Assembly (NCBI GenBank): GCA_963691655.1
Contig: OY829330.1
Coordinates: forward strand, 1,178,001 to 1,242,000
Length of the DNA stretch: 64,000 bases
From: Toxonevra muliebris
Lineage: Eukaryota; Arthropoda; Insecta; Diptera; Pallopteridae
Direction: 5' to 3'
Part shown: piece after piece, positions 19,330 through 31,627 of the stretch
Numbering within the stretch: position 1 is the first letter of the stretch
Layout of the letters: every line of letters begins with the position of its first letter
Notes under the pieces: model-generated
Told to the model about the DNA's origin: nothing
Seen by the model: the letters and a program-made list of their open reading frames with translations, nothing else
Databases searched by the model: none
Program-made: the position numbers and the translations under genes

Positions 19330-21127
19330 CTAGATGGCTCATGACCACGGTACATCACCGCCGCACGATACTTTGAGCTTTCTGGTTACAGAGGATAACC
19401 GTAAACGGACCCCGGCTATCATCGGTGACGACGCCAAAGCCCATCAGGAGATGTCTTTCAGCACGGACACAAATGAATGAGGTGAGTCTCTCTTTGATAT
19501 TATCCTAACTCATGACTTAGTTATGGTTAATAGGGGGAACGAGCCAACCTTCATTACTTCAAATAGAAGGGAGGCTCTCTATTATCGCCTCTTATTTGGA
19601 ATCTGGCGGTGAACACACTGCTAAACAGATTAGACCAAACCGATGACACTCTTTCAGAGCGGCTAAATCACTCACTTAGCATACTGTATCACTGGTGCCG
19701 TGAATTCGGTCTTAATGTAAATCCTGCCAAAACAGAGGTTATACTTTTTACTAGAAAGCATAAAATACCAACTTTTGCCCTACCCAAAATTAATGGTACC
19801 TCGCGTTGCCTTAGCAAGCGCGTCAAATAATTGAGACTTGTTCTTGATCCTAAACTTCAATGGAAAGCTAACATAGCAGAGAGTACAGAAAGCCTGTTGC
19901 GCTCTCTACTGCTGTAAGAGGGCCTTCAACCTCGAGTCACTTCCTGGCTCTATACAGCAGTGGTCGAACCTAATCTAATCGAGCAGTGGGGTCAACCTTA
20001 AACCACCGGATAAGGTTAGAAGAACGGCAGCCATACTGATTACTGGAACTCTCTGTACTACCTCCACGAAAGCTCTCTTCGCCATCCTTCATTTGTTGCC
20101 AACTTCACTTCTGGTTAAGCAACAAGCTAAGTTCTCTGCAGCCAGACTCAGTGCCCTAACTCGCTGGACCCGTTCAAACCTGGGCCATGCCAAGATTTTA
20201 ATCCACGATACGTCCGTACCAACTAACGTAGACTACATTTGCTCTACCGCTAATTTAAACCACACGTTCTTCACCCATATCCCCAGTAGAGAGGAATATG
20301 TTAGTGACGAGGTGGTCACTGACAATTCAATTGACATCTATACAGATGGATCCAAATTGGAGGAAAGAGTGTTCTGTAGCATCTTCTTTAGTAAGTTAGA
20401 TCTCAGACTCTCTTTCTGGCTTCCTGACCGTTACAGCGTATTTCAAGCGGAAGTAATGGATATCTGTCAAGCGTTCAAGTGGCTTATTCGCAACGGTTCA
20501 TCCGGTACGAATATCTGCATCTACACGGACAGCCAAGCAGCAATCAAGTCCCTTGCCAGTGTTTTCACCACATCAAAGCTTGTTCTTGACTGCCGATCTT
20601 CACTCAACATTTTGTCGAGTCATACTGGGTACCTTGACATATGGATATTTCAGATAACTGCAATGCCGATGAGTTAGCTAAACAGGGCTCGCAGCCTACT
20701 GATATTTCACCTTCCTGCACCATTGATGCCCCTCTTACGTCTATTAAATTGGCCATTAAGCAAAACTACTTTGAGGAAGCAAAACGATCCTGGTTAGCGG
20801 AGCATACTTGTGGTATTACCAGGCTAACATGGACCACTATGGACAATACACGGACTAAACAGCTACTCAGCCTTAGCAGAAACAACCATCAGCACTACGA
20901 TTTCGGTGCTTAATGGCGAGACATGCTGCAAGACTAGGACTACCATTCAATGACTTCTGTCGGGCTTGTGGCTCCTCCATTTCATGTGCGAAAGCCCATT
21001 TCTGGCCAGGAGACTAAAACTCCTGGGCTCACCTTTCTTCACTAGTCTGTCCCAGCTATCATCCATAAATATTAAGGACATAGTCAGATTCATTATGGAA
21101 TCCTCATGGTTCTCCAATCCGTAAATG
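19330..21127 (+). pseudogene. A1 ORF2 remnant: endonuclease piece, RT C-terminal part, RNase H
   Basis: 19330-19576 continues the endonuclease (HDHGTSPPHD- and RGNEPTFITSNRRE-like). It then jumps to the end of the RT palm (NTLLNRLDQT at 19609), with the YADD box deleted. RT thumb and RNase H follow in three frames (19609-19830, 20093-20677, 20641-20913). TDGS near 20346 and DSQAAIKSLA near 20529 mark RNase H. Several frameshifts and deletions exclude function. Confidence 0.85.
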
Positions 21128-21212
21128 GGGGAGTCGCGCCGTACTGTGGTATCACAATGAGCCTAAATGTTCTTAAGTGTGCTTTCACTCAGAAGGCTGC
21201 CTCTCCAACCTA
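21128..21212 (+). other. A1 3' untranslated end
   Basis: The conserved 3' tail of family A (GTGGTATCACAATGAG ... CCAACCTAACCT) ends without poly(A). It is followed by AAATATTTATTA, the target-site sequence also found beside A2. Confidence 0.8.
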
Positions 21213-22375
21213 ACCTAAATATTTATTAATGTGTTGGGAAAATTGCGTAAAAATTTCAGAGTAAGATGAGATATAGTTTTCGAGATATTCAAATAATAAC
21301 AAAACAACTACTACTAAAGTCGCCTAGCTTCGAGCGTCGCGCACATGAATTTACATACGTTAAAATGTGCGTAGTGCCACTTACTATATTTCGGTCGCCT
21401 TTTGTTTTTTGTTTAGTTTATATCGTCATCTAAAATCCAAAAAGGCTTAAGTAAACATTTTATTTTTTTACAGTAAGAGCAAAAAACATTGCAGAATGAA
21501 AAATATTATAGATTTAAGAAGAATGTAATTTTGTAGGTTTAGTATCACTTAGTTACATATTATTGTTAGAGAATATGAAACTGAAATCTAATTGTTCATA
21601 TTTCATAGTTCGTCTTTTTTCTTCATTGCTAACTTAACAGTTAAAGGTTTGTTTATCAGGCTTAATGAAATGTCGTTTTTGTCGAAATGAGAGTAGGCAA
21701 ATCATACGGCCGTTTTGAAAGCCTCCACGGTTCCTCATCAGTGATTTTTGTGATGGTTCTTTCTAGCTTTTTAACATTCTATATAAGTATCTGATATTTG
21801 AAACCTTACCGAGAATTACTGAGATTTCATGACCTCCATTATCTGAGTTATTAAGAGTTTATTCAAAACTCCTAGACGCGATGAAACTATGTATAATAAA
21901 CAGCGAAATTTGAAATTATACTCACAAATATCATCCGGTTCCTAAAATTTAGTTTTTCAAGAATCGAAGCAGAAACTCTACGTAAATCTGTATTTTTAAT
22001 TTTTGAAACATGTAATTTGTTATTTAAAGGGTTACAGCAACTAAACTTTTTTCCTTATAAAAGTGCGAGAAAATGCAATACATTTAAACTTTTTCACTAA
22101 TACAGGCAAATATCTGAAACTTCTAATCAATGAAAATTTTTTTGATTTTTTGAAGATATTTTAAATTGAAAAAAAAAACACACTTACCGGTAAAACACTT
22201 TTTTCCCGCGTTTTAATTTTCAAAGAGCACTAAAATCAGCAGGAAAAGCGCTCAGTTGGCCACACTGAAGTACACTTTAACGTACTTAAATTCATGTGCT
22301 CGCCGCTCGAAGCCATGCGACATTAGTAGTAGTTGTTTTGTTATTATTTGAATATCTCGAAAACTATATCTCATC
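21213..22375 (-). mobile_element. E element fragment (inverted-block copy), with ribozyme relic
   Basis: The middle of E plus inner parts of both inverted-repeat arms, in reverse orientation to 34282-35162. Arm sequences near 21263-21370 and 22265-22375 are inverted copies of each other (GATGAGATATAGTTTTCGAG at each tip). No coding capacity was found. GATGAGAT at the right tip (22368-22375) is the T target duplication. Confidence 0.8.
21698..21749 (-). ncRNA. hammerhead ribozyme relic (E copy 0)
   Basis: The minus strand reads stem I AAAATCA, CTGATGA, a pairable stem II, AAAA, CGGCCG, TA, TGATTTG. All hammerhead core positions are present except G12, which is A (AAAA for GAAA). That change is expected to abolish cleavage. 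Confidence 0.6.
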
Positions 22376-25108
22376 CAGTGTTGCCATATTTTTTTGGGCA
22401 AAAACTGTCAAAAGTAAAAACAAAAACATCCTACGTCAGGAAGCAGGATGGTACGTGGACCGAAACTGCTGAGGAATCACTGGATCTTCTGTTGAACACA
22501 CACTTTCTCTGGTGTAAAAATAGCTGCGATGCGGGTGACGCTGCGGTGCGGGTCCCAACGCCAACATTGCATCTAATTAACGAAATTATCACCCAAGACA
22601 AAATCGCGTGGGCGGTTAATGGCTTTGCTCCTTTTAAGTCGCCTGGACCAGATGGCATCATCCCTGCTATGTTGCAGGAGACATTGGATAGGGTGCTCCA
22701 TGGCTGGAAGCGATCTTCAAAGCGTGCTTAAGGCTATACCATGTTCCATCCGGCTGGAAGCAAGTAAAGGTGGTCTTCATCCCAAAGGTGGGTAAAAGAA
22801 GGCACGAATTAGCGAAGGACTACAGACCAATAAGTCTATCATCCTTCATACTCAAGACGTTTGAAAGGCTTTTAGATGTTTACTTACGGAATCTCCTGGA
22901 GAACTCAAGTTAAAGTCGACGGAGACTGCTCTTCATGAGGTGGTGCAAGTAGTGGAAAGATCATTGGAGCATAAACAATACACGTTAGCCGCCTTTCTGG
23001 ACATAGAAGGGGCTTTCAACAACGTACGTACGGAAGCAATCCAAGAGTCTTTAGAGAATTTAGGAGTGGATGACTGCATCACCAGCTGGATCACTTCTAT
23101 GCTAAGGACTAGGGTTATCAATGCAAAACTCGGTAACACCAATATCATCAAGCACGTTAGCAGGGGAACTCCGCAGGGAGGAGTTATTTCACCTTTTCTT
23201 TGGCTGTGTGTAATAAACAGCATCCTGGTGAGGCTGAACAGGGATAGTGTTAAAGTCGTGGCGTATGCGGACGATGTTGTACTAATGGTTTCAGGTCTGT
23301 GCCCTAGCACGATCAGTGGGATACTGCAAAGGGCACTTGCTGATCTCAGCTCCTGGGCCACACGGTGTGGGCTAGGGCTGCATCCAAGTAAAACAGAACT
23401 GATCCTATTTACCAACAGGACTAAAATACCCAGGTTTAACCTTCCACAACTTAATGGACATGTACTGCCTCTCTCAACTAATGCCAGTTACTTGGGTGTT
23501 ATACTGGACCCTAAGTTGAATTGGAGACAAAACACAGAGTACCGAGTGAAGAAAGCTTGTAATGCTTTCTATGCCCGCAAAAAGATGATTGGAAGGAAAT
23601 GGGGCCTCCAACCTAAATTAACTTAATGGATGTACAAAGCGGTGGTATGCCCAATTTTAACCTACGGATCCGGGGTATGGTGGAAAGCCCTCAGTAAGGA
23701 CTACGTCGTTAAAAAACTAGGAAGAATCCAAAGATCAGCGTGCGTTTGAGCTGGAGGAGCCATTCGCTCCTGTCCTGGGGAGGCTCTCAATGTTCTAATG
23801 TATCTGATTCCAATAGATCTCTTCATTGAACAAACGGCAACTATGAGCGCCTTAAGGTTAAGGGAAGCTGGATGCTGGAAAGGAAAAACTTACGGGCATG
23901 GAAGTCTGCAAATGCCGCATGAGCGGAAAATACCCAGTAAAACAGATTACATCATACCAACTGTGTCTTTCAATAAGAACTTCACAGTGCTCCTACCCTC
24001 TCGGAAAGAATGGAGCAACGGTATGATACTTAATAACTTCTGCACTACAGTTTTTACAGATGGTTCCAAAATGGACTGTGGGGTCGGAGCAGGTGTCTTC
24101 TCGGAGAAGTTGAATATCGGGAAATCTGTTCGTCTCCAAAACTCAGCTAGCGTATTCCAGGCGGAAGTGTTAGCTATAAGGGATGCGTGTAGGCTACTAA
24201 AATCAGATCACACCTCCAAAATCAGTATCGCTATCCTGTCGGATAGCCAGGCCGCAATCATGGCACTCAACTAGGCCATCACAACATCAAATCTTGTAAA
24301 CCAGTGTAGAGAATGCCTCATTGAACTAGCTCGTCAACATAGGGTCTCCCTGATCTGGGTCCCGGGACACCGGAACATTAAGGGTAACGTTATGGCTGGC
24401 GAACTGGCACGAAAGGGATCTTCGCTGAGTGAACCACAAGCCAGTACTAACACCATTAGCTACAGTCAAAAGCGGAATCGCAGCATCATACCTCCAAAAA
24501 GCTAATTGTAGGTGGAATCGGCTAGCGGAATGCAGGACCAGCAGAGCGCTATGGCCGTGCTACGATTGGAGAATAACGGAGCAACTAATCAACAAAACCC
24601 GAAGGGATACTTCAAGACTGACGGCGGTCATCACAGGCTTCTGGCATATCGGAGTGCAAGCAGCCAGAATGGGTATCCCTCACAACACCTTCTGCCGTAG
24701 CTGCAAACAACCAGAGGAAAAAGAAACGGTAATCCACTTCCTCTGCGAATGCCCAACCCTGTGGAAATACAGGCTAAACACTCTGGGCAAACCACTCTTC
24801 AACAGCCTCGGAGAGCTATCAAAATTTAACATCAACAACCTACTCAAGTTCCTAAACCAAACGAAATGGCTATAACCAATCAGGGGCAGTAACTAACTAG
24901 TTTGAAACTACCAGGAAATAACTGAGGATGTGGCAACAAAACGGCGCGTTAGCGCTAATTGGGCTCGTGGAGCGAACCATCACTTCAAACAAAAAAAAAA
25001 ACTGTAACCTATAAAAACGAAAAAAAAAACTAAAATTTTTAATTTAAAAAGTTTTTCAGCCATTTGCCCATCATTCCACCACACATTCAATATTTAATAG
25101 GTCCAGCG
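22376..25108 (-). mobile_element. hAT-like element T, right-end fragment interrupted by LINE B0
   Basis: The terminus CAGTGTTGCCATATT abuts GATGAGAT. T sequence resumes after B at 25002-25108 and stops at the fusion joint AATAGGTCCAGCG, where an A fragment begins. The same joint is found at 36000, 40751 and 45211. Confidence 0.8.
22409..25001 (+). mobile_element. LOA-type LINE B, copy 0 (5'-truncated, dead)
   Basis: It starts in the region just before the RT and contains the RT (SPGPDGI near 22640; RGTPQGGVISP near 23163; YADD near 23265), RNase H (TDGSKMDCG near 24058), the C-terminal cysteine tail (CRSCKQPEEKETVIHFLCEC) and A-rich end 24990-25001. It is flanked by ACTGT-containing repeats (22404-22408 and near 25001), a target duplication. 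Stops occur before WMYKA (23625), at CV*AGG (23748) and in RNase H after MALN (24272). All are shared with copies B1-B4. It also lacks about 33 bases near 22912. Confidence 0.88.
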
Positions 25109-25926
25109 TATTTCAAGCGGAAGTAATGGATATCTGTCAAGCGTTCAAGTGGCTTATTCGCAACGATTCATCCGGTACGAATATCTGCATCTACACGGAC
25201 AGCCAAGCAGCATTCAAGTCCCTTGCCGGTGTTTTCACCACATCAAAACTTGTTCTTGACTGCCGATCTTCACTCAACATTTTGTCGAGTCACTCGCAAG
25301 TCCACCTATATTGGGTGCCTGACATATGGATATTTCAGGTAACTGCAATGCCGATGAGTTAGCAAAACAGGGCTCGCAGCTTACAGATATATCACCTTCC
25401 TGCACAATTGGTGTCCCTCTTACGTCTATTAAATTAGCCATTAAGCAAAACTACCTTGAGGAAGCTAAAAGATCCTGGGTAGCGGAGCATACCTGTGGTA
25501 TTACCAGGCTAACATGGACCACTATGGACAATAGACGAACTAGACAGCTACTCAACCTTAGCAGAAACTCCATCAGCATTACGACTTCGGTGCTCACGGG
25601 ACACTGCATAATGGGGAGACATGCTGCACGACTAGGACTGCCATTCAATGACTTCTGTCGGGGCTGCGGTTCTGAGGAGGAGGAAGAAACAGTCCTCCAT
25701 TTCATGTGCGAATGCCCATCCCTGGCCAGGAGGAGACTAAAACTCCTGGGCTCACCTTTCTACACTAGTCTGCCCGAGCTATCATCCGTAAATATTAAGG
25801 ACATAGCCAGATTCATTATGGAATCCTCATGGTTCTCCAATCCGTAAATGGGGGAGTCGCGCCGTACTGTGGTATCACAATGAGCCTAAATGTTCTTAAG
25901 TGTGCTTTCACGCAGAAGGCTGCCAT
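25109..25926 (+). pseudogene. A 3'-end fragment (RNase H and 3' tail), copy 0
   Basis: The stretch begins inside RNase H at GCGTATTTCAAGCGG and runs to CCAACTTAACCT. Frames 25126-25362 and 25326-25847 carry DSQAAFKSL, the GNCNADELAKQGS box and the cysteine tail CRGCGSEEEEETVLHFMCEC. It is fused directly to T sequence at its left edge. On the right it runs into AGTTTTCGAG, a piece of the E arm, after loss of the E target-site sequence. Confidence 0.85.
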
Positions 25927-26429
25927 TCCAACTTAACCTAGTTTTCGAGGTATTCAGTATTTAAGAAATTGTAAATTTTTTTACTTTGGATGTACTGTGG
26001 ATTTGCGCATTTTTGTTTATTTGAATTTTTGCGCGCGAAACAATTTTTTGATATCTCCAACGGTTAAACAGTTAATAGTAAAAAAAGAACTTTTTCACCC
26101 AAGGGGGGATTTTTGAGGTGGTTGCTCTGCAACCCCAGAACTGATTTTTGTGGTTTTTCCATCTATCATATCCCCACTAACAATTACTAAAGAAAAATTT
26201 AAGATAAGAATTATTATGAACTTTTGGTGGGTTGTTTACTCTACCGACTGGACTATGCGAACAATAAAAATAAAATATGCTTTTTTACGAAAGATCACAA
26301 AGAAATAAATAATTATGTTATTAATTTCTTATTTGATTTATTTGTACTTTTACATTTATTATTATATTTAAAAAATAAAGAAAAATATATACATACACAT
26401 ATTTATTTTTACATTTCAGATTTACATAT
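25927..26429. other. unassigned AT-rich sequence
   Basis: After a 10-base E-arm relic (AGTTTTCGAG) there is no recognised gene. 26095-26160 contains a C/G-rich patch (CCCAAGGGGGGA). The left border of E is at 26430. Confidence 0.4.
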
Positions 26430-26826
26430 GGGTGGTTCTATATCAGATTTACAACTAAAATTTTAATTTCAGCCAAAATTTTTTCCTGCATTCTTGAGAA
26501 GAAATTAATCGACACGTATTTTTTTATTTCAATGTGATGTTTTTTATTTTCAAGTTACGATATTTTAAAGTCTTGGAGTTGTAAAAATGGAACGTTTTTC
26601 AAACCATAATTACTCAAAAACTAACCTTTGTAGAAAAAAATTTCTCACAAACTTATCGAAAAAATATGAACATAAAATTTTTTTTTGTTATTCAACGTAT
26701 GAATTCTGGAAATTTTATAAATAAATTGAGGTTTTCCAAATTTGGACATTTTGTTTTTTAATTTTTTTGGTCTGCAAATATTTATTAATGTGTAAATTGT
26801 GTAAAAATTTCAGAGTGGGATGAGAT
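26430..26826 (+). repeat. E left arm, outer part
   Basis: It is the inverted counterpart of 53535-53899 plus 48700-48760. It contains the unoccupied site GCAAATATTTATTAATGTG (about 26775-26793), the same sequence that A2 interrupts and duplicates in the other arm. Confidence 0.85.
26819..26826. repeat. left target-site duplication of T
   Basis: GATGAGAT lies directly before CAGCGGTGCC and is repeated exactly after the other end of T at 34282-34289. Eight bases is the hAT duplication length. Confidence 0.85.
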
Positions 26827-27784
26827 CAGCGGTGCCATATTGACAGATTTATCTGTAAATTACAGTTTTTTCGGTTAGCATACAGTCTAACAGATATCCC
26901 TCAAATATTACAGTTTATTCCCCAATTTTACAGTTTTTTCAATAATATGCAGAATAGACTTCGAGCAGGGACTCCGTGTGATCCTCCACTGGGATTCCTG
27001 ACCATCTTGTTGTGAATTTAATTAAGAGGTCTGAATCGAAAATAAATTTTCGCACTGCTCGTATTTCTTCACTTCCACCCTGCAATTTATACGCGTTCTG
27101 GGGCCTTGCTGAGGTTGAGGTCCGGCTGATTTATCCTCCTCCATAGTGATTGCTTTGCAAGAAATACTCTGATGACAAATAAATTTGTCTTAAACTATAT
27201 TAAAATGAGAGGAACTTCTACCGTGGGTGTGCTGTAGCAATCGTCTGATATTTCGAGTGTGTCTCGGAGCACCGAAATCGTGACCAAACCACTATATTCG
27301 CTTAAGTGATATAAAAATTGTTTTATCTTTTGCCTTTCTTGTAGTTGAGACAATATTTTTTGAGACGAAGTATTAATTTTCCAATTTCAAATCAAGAATT
27401 TTTTTTTAAATGTTTTGTATTGCTTACAATTTTATTTTTAATATTAGATAACTTTGCATAGAAATAAAATTCTTCAGTACAATTATTTAGAGTTGACCAA
27501 TGTACTATATCTTAGAAGCAAAAAAGTATTAAATATTCACCAATGACTTAATGCTGTTAAGTATATCAGTTATATTACGAACGAAGCATAAGGGTTACAG
27601 TGTGCCTTTGAATTAGAACATAAATGCCAATAAATACTTCTTAGTTTTCACCTATGGGACTGTGTGTGCTTTTATGTCCATAAATCATTGGAGTAAAACA
27701 TAAACAGGAATACAATTCAAAAATTTGAAGTTTTTTTTTTCATATATATTTATACCAATTAAATGTACCCTAACACTGTATCCA

Positions 27785-27981
27785 TACCAATATACAAAAT
27801 TATAACCCAATGCACCAGCTTTGATACAATTGTATTTGTAGTAATGTACCAAATAAATGTATCAGTTATGGTATCATTGTATCCACATATATCCAAAAAA
27901 TTATAACCACAATATACTAGCTTTGATACAATTGTATTCGTAGCAACGTAGAAATGTATCAGTTTTGGTGTAGTTGTATCG
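27785..27981. repeat. two diverged ~98-bp tandem repeats
   Basis: Units at 27785-27883 and 27884-27981 share AAAATTATAACC, AGCTTTGATACAATTGTATT and ATGTATCAGTT in the same order. Confidence 0.65.
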
Positions 27982-29199
27982 AAATGTCAACTGAGATGCT
28001 GGTGAAAGTGAGTGAACCAAGCAAAATGGTTTTCCAAATATATTCCGTTTGTACTGTAAATTTATAGCTCTAATGTACAGTCAACCGAAATTCTTGTTTT
28101 TTTTTTTTTTTTTGGTTTTTTTTTTGTTATTATATTTTTTCAAATTTAATATTTATTTTTATTAAAGAATTACAAAATGTCGGCATTTTCTTTAATTAAC
28201 TTTTGCATTAAATAAAAAAAATTGTATACAAAAAAACAAGATGAAGTGCACAACGCGTTAGACGCGTCGCACTCAGAGAAAACGGAAGGCTATTATAAGT
28301 CAATTAAATCCATGTCCTCAACAATTTCTACTAACACGATTTCATGCTACAGAAATGTTGTTACACATGAATGTAACCAACGAAATTATCTTTCGATCGG
28401 ATGCTCACTCGTCGTATTCGCTTGTCATGTACGGCTTTACGAGCACGTCAAAGTAGAGTACACGACATTACCCACTTCTACTCTATTGTTATTTTAGGAA
28501 TTAAGTATTTTAAAATTATTCTTGAAAAACTACATAACCATTCTTGCGTATTCAATACTAATGTTAACAAACAAAACGTTAGAAATAAGAAAGAAATTTA
28601 ACATTTTCATTAGTTTTTACATTGCACCTCGTTGTGATTCTACATTTTGTAACAGGAATGAAATAAAGGCATTTAAATACATAGTAAGAAGAAGATTTGT
28701 TGTTATGAATGTATAATAATTTATTAAAGTTTATGAAATATTAAATATGAAAAGTTCCAACATTTTGCCTAAATATATTCAACTAAAATATTTCAACATT
28801 TTACCTAAATATATTTATTTACATGAATTTTGATTTTATGAAATCAGTAGAAAAATATTCAAAAGTACTTATATATACATGAATACATGAAATAAAAACA
28901 ATGGATGCGGGCAAGGCACGCAAGATATTTGATGTGTAAACAGTTAAACCAGCTGAATGCTACATACATAGGCTCACATATGTATATCCATTTAAAGGGA
29001 TTTGATGTATAATCTATATGCTTAGGTAAATAATTCAAATTAAAAGAATTCCTTTATAAACTTAAAAATTTATTAGATATCATTATCTTTTATATATATG
29101 TAATAGCCCAATTCACTATAAATTGCAAATGGTCTTGCATCATTGCGAATGGAAATTTTTGTTCCATATCGCATATATTTGTTGTTGTGATAGCAGAAA

Positions 29200-29290
29200 T
29201 ATTTTGTATTTGCACCAAATCGTGAAGTTGTTGTAGTTGCATAATTTTTCTCTTACTCAATGCATCGGGCACGATATGCTCGCATATATG
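29200..29290 (-). pseudogene. possible gypsy RNase H relic
   Basis: A minus-strand frame contains EHIVPDALSKRK, reminiscent of the VPDALSR signature that closes gypsy RNase H. Nothing else around it supports a gypsy element, so chance is possible. Confidence 0.25.
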
Positions 29291-29380
29291 TACGCAGCTG
29301 CAATTGCATCGTTTTTTCCGCGCTTTAAGTTTTGGTTCCTATCGATTTGAAATTTTATTAGGTGTGAAAATTTTACATAA

Positions 29381-29451
29381 CGTCGCCTGAGAATTGATTT
29401 GTAGTATAGGTATATGAATTTATACACACATACACCAATTTTCAGGCGACG
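29381..29451. repeat. hairpin with 16-bp arms
   Basis: CGTCGCCTGAGAATTG (29381-29396) and CAATTTTCAGGCGACG (29436-29451) are inverted copies with one mismatch around a 39-base loop. This may be the core or end of a small MITE. Confidence 0.6.
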
Positions 29452-29620
29452 ATAAGTGCTTTCCGCATTTAACCTTACTTTTTAAAAGCACCACAAAAAG
29501 ATTTGTCTTAACTGCATTTACCAATGTATTTTCATTGAAGTAAATAAGTGATTTTATAATAAATTGATAAAGTTTGATTTTTTCTGTTGAACATTTTTGC
29601 TATTTACATACATAATAAAG

Positions 29621-30258
29621 TTTTGCCTTTTAAAGGTTAATGTACAAAGCAACATTTTTATGTCGTGGTTTGCTAGCATTATAACTACATTTTGTTTATA
29701 CATTTATTGAAACCTATATTCTTTATTTCTTATAAATTTTTATTGTTTTTATATTTTAAAGAATATTTAATTTTAATCCGACTTCTCTGCTTGTATGGTA
29801 TAGTCTATCACCATACGTTTAACACCAACAAATAATTCTGCCACGAATAAATGTACACACACATTTTGTTTTCGTATGTACATATACATATGTGTGAGTA
29901 AATTGATCGAAACATAAAGAAAAAACTCCGCTCGTATTTTTTGCCTTTTTAAGGTTAATGTACAAAGCAAAATTTTTATGTCGTGGTTTGCTAGCATTAT
30001 AACTACATTTTGTTTATACATTTATTGAAACCTATATTCTTTATTTCTTATAATTTTTTATTGTTTTTATATTTTAAAGAATATTTAATTTTAATCCGAC
30101 TTCTCTGCTTGTATGGTATAGTCTATCACCATACGTTTAACACCAACAAATAATTCTGCCACGAATAAATGTACACACACATTTTGTTTTCGTATGTACA
30201 TATACATATGTGTGAGTAAATTGATCGAAACATAAAGAAAAAACTCCGCTCGTATTTT
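29621..30258. repeat. two near-identical ~318-bp direct tandem repeats
   Basis: 29621-29938 and 29939-30258 repeat the same sequence, from TTTTGCCTTTT to CGCTCGTATTTT, with only a few differences. No coding content is visible; the apparent small frames simply repeat. Confidence 0.88.
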
Positions 30259-31200
30259 AATTTCTCCCTCACTTCTTCTCTTCTCTTTGTTGTTTAGAGT
30301 AGCACAGTCATGCCGCGCAGTAGTGTGAGCGAGAGGGGAACTGGAGGTTACAGTTATATTACATCTTACGTTACAGTTATTCTTACATTTTACACATTTG
30401 AAATTTTGCCAATACAGTGAGCTAAAATGTTTACACATCAAAAACTCTTACATATTTGTATATAAAGAATATATAAAAAACTAAATGATGAATGCTATTT
30501 GCCAAAAAAATGCAAAATATTTGTTTTATCAAACACCTCCAACGTCGTATGACGGTATATATTAGTGATAGAGTTTTTGGTACGATCATAAATTTTTCAA
30601 GACACTTTGAGGTTCGGAAATACGTCAGTACATAAGAAACATTTTCAGTACACTTTCGTACAATAAATTATTTTTTATGTGATATTATTTCAAAGAAAAA
30701 TAAAACTGTGCAACTTTTCTTATATTTTTTATCGATTACACAGTGCAACACGGAAAATTTACAAGGGCCTATATAGTTGTTGAATTGGCAGTAAAAAATT
30801 TTACACATGCAAGACTAAAAAGCTGAAAATATTAATTTAAATATAAAAAAATTTTTTAATATACCACGTTTTTAAAACTGACTAAAAAGTATAAAATAAT
30901 TTCTCCTAGTTCCATACAGATTTATAACCCGATACAAATTCATAACCTTATTCATAAAGATTGTCCTGAAAATGTGTAATGGCTAATTTTAGTAGTTCTG
31001 AAAATTTTTGCATGATTTAAAACAAAAAACGTGGGGCGCATGCAATTTGAATTGACAGATGAATAGTTCACTTAAGCTGCTATAATTTTACCTTTACTCA
31101 TATAAGCGTCCCATAATATTATTAGATATTTATTTAAATAAATTAATTTTAACTATTTCAGATCATTTTTGCAAGTAGAATCTGACACCAGTTAAACGCT

Positions 31201-31236
31201 ATATATATATATATATAAATATATACAATATATATA
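31201..31236. repeat. AT dinucleotide microsatellite
   Basis: A run of ATATAT... with a few interruptions. Confidence 0.8.
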
Positions 31237-31627
31237 AACAGTCTGTTGTTGTCGTTATGATAAATATGGCAAATCAAATAACTTAATTTTAAAATTTCTT
31301 TTTTTTTTGAGTGAAAAAGTTATAAGAACTGGTTCAATATTAATACAACTTATACAGTTAATTTGTATGTTCATTAGTTTTTTGTTTCTAAATCATGCCT
31401 AATGAGCGAACTTTTTTCCCCAAATTTTGGACAATAATTAAGTATTAAGTATTAAGTTCAAAAAAATTTTAGGATTTAAAATTTCTGCCCCGTTCAAACA
31501 TGCGGAAACTATTATATTATTGGACCTATTAAATTTTGAATGTGTGGTGGAATGATGGGCAAAATGGCTGAAAAACTTTTTAAATTAAAAATTTTAGTTT
31601 TTTTTTTTCGTTTTTATAGGTTACAGT

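Larger units (their letters stand above)
4067..21212 (+). mobile_element. LOA-type non-LTR retrotransposon A1, interrupted twice
   Basis: Pieces of one LINE lie in order at 4067-4945, 8664-8825 and 19330-21212. They match full-length A2 (48761-53522, minus strand) from ORF1 to the 3' end. The first gap holds LINE D and the second the gypsy element. A1 lacks roughly the first 80 bases of A2 and has a large internal deletion at about 19577 that removes the rest of the endonuclease and the N-terminal half of the reverse transcriptase. Its downstream border (AAATATTTATTA at 21213) is the same as that of A2, so A1 and A2 are copies made by segmental duplication, not separate insertions. Placement in the LOA/I group rests on the RT plus RNase H layout. 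Confidence 0.85.
26950..31200. other. interior of T: AT-rich DNA without a recognisable gene
   Basis: Only short unrelated frames occur. A less AT-rich patch at 26960-27180 has a minus-strand frame of about 60 residues that I cannot assign. 28089-28150 is T-rich. I saw no transposase, no RNA gene and no other full element. Confidence 0.4.

Noticed and set aside
28222..28716. Overlapping small plus-strand frames in the T interior
   Set aside because: No known domain, low-complexity composition and overlapping frames; no support for a gene.
29773..30441. Two minus-strand frames with identical ends (about 80 and 116 residues)
   Set aside because: The identity comes from the 318-bp tandem duplication, not from conserved coding.
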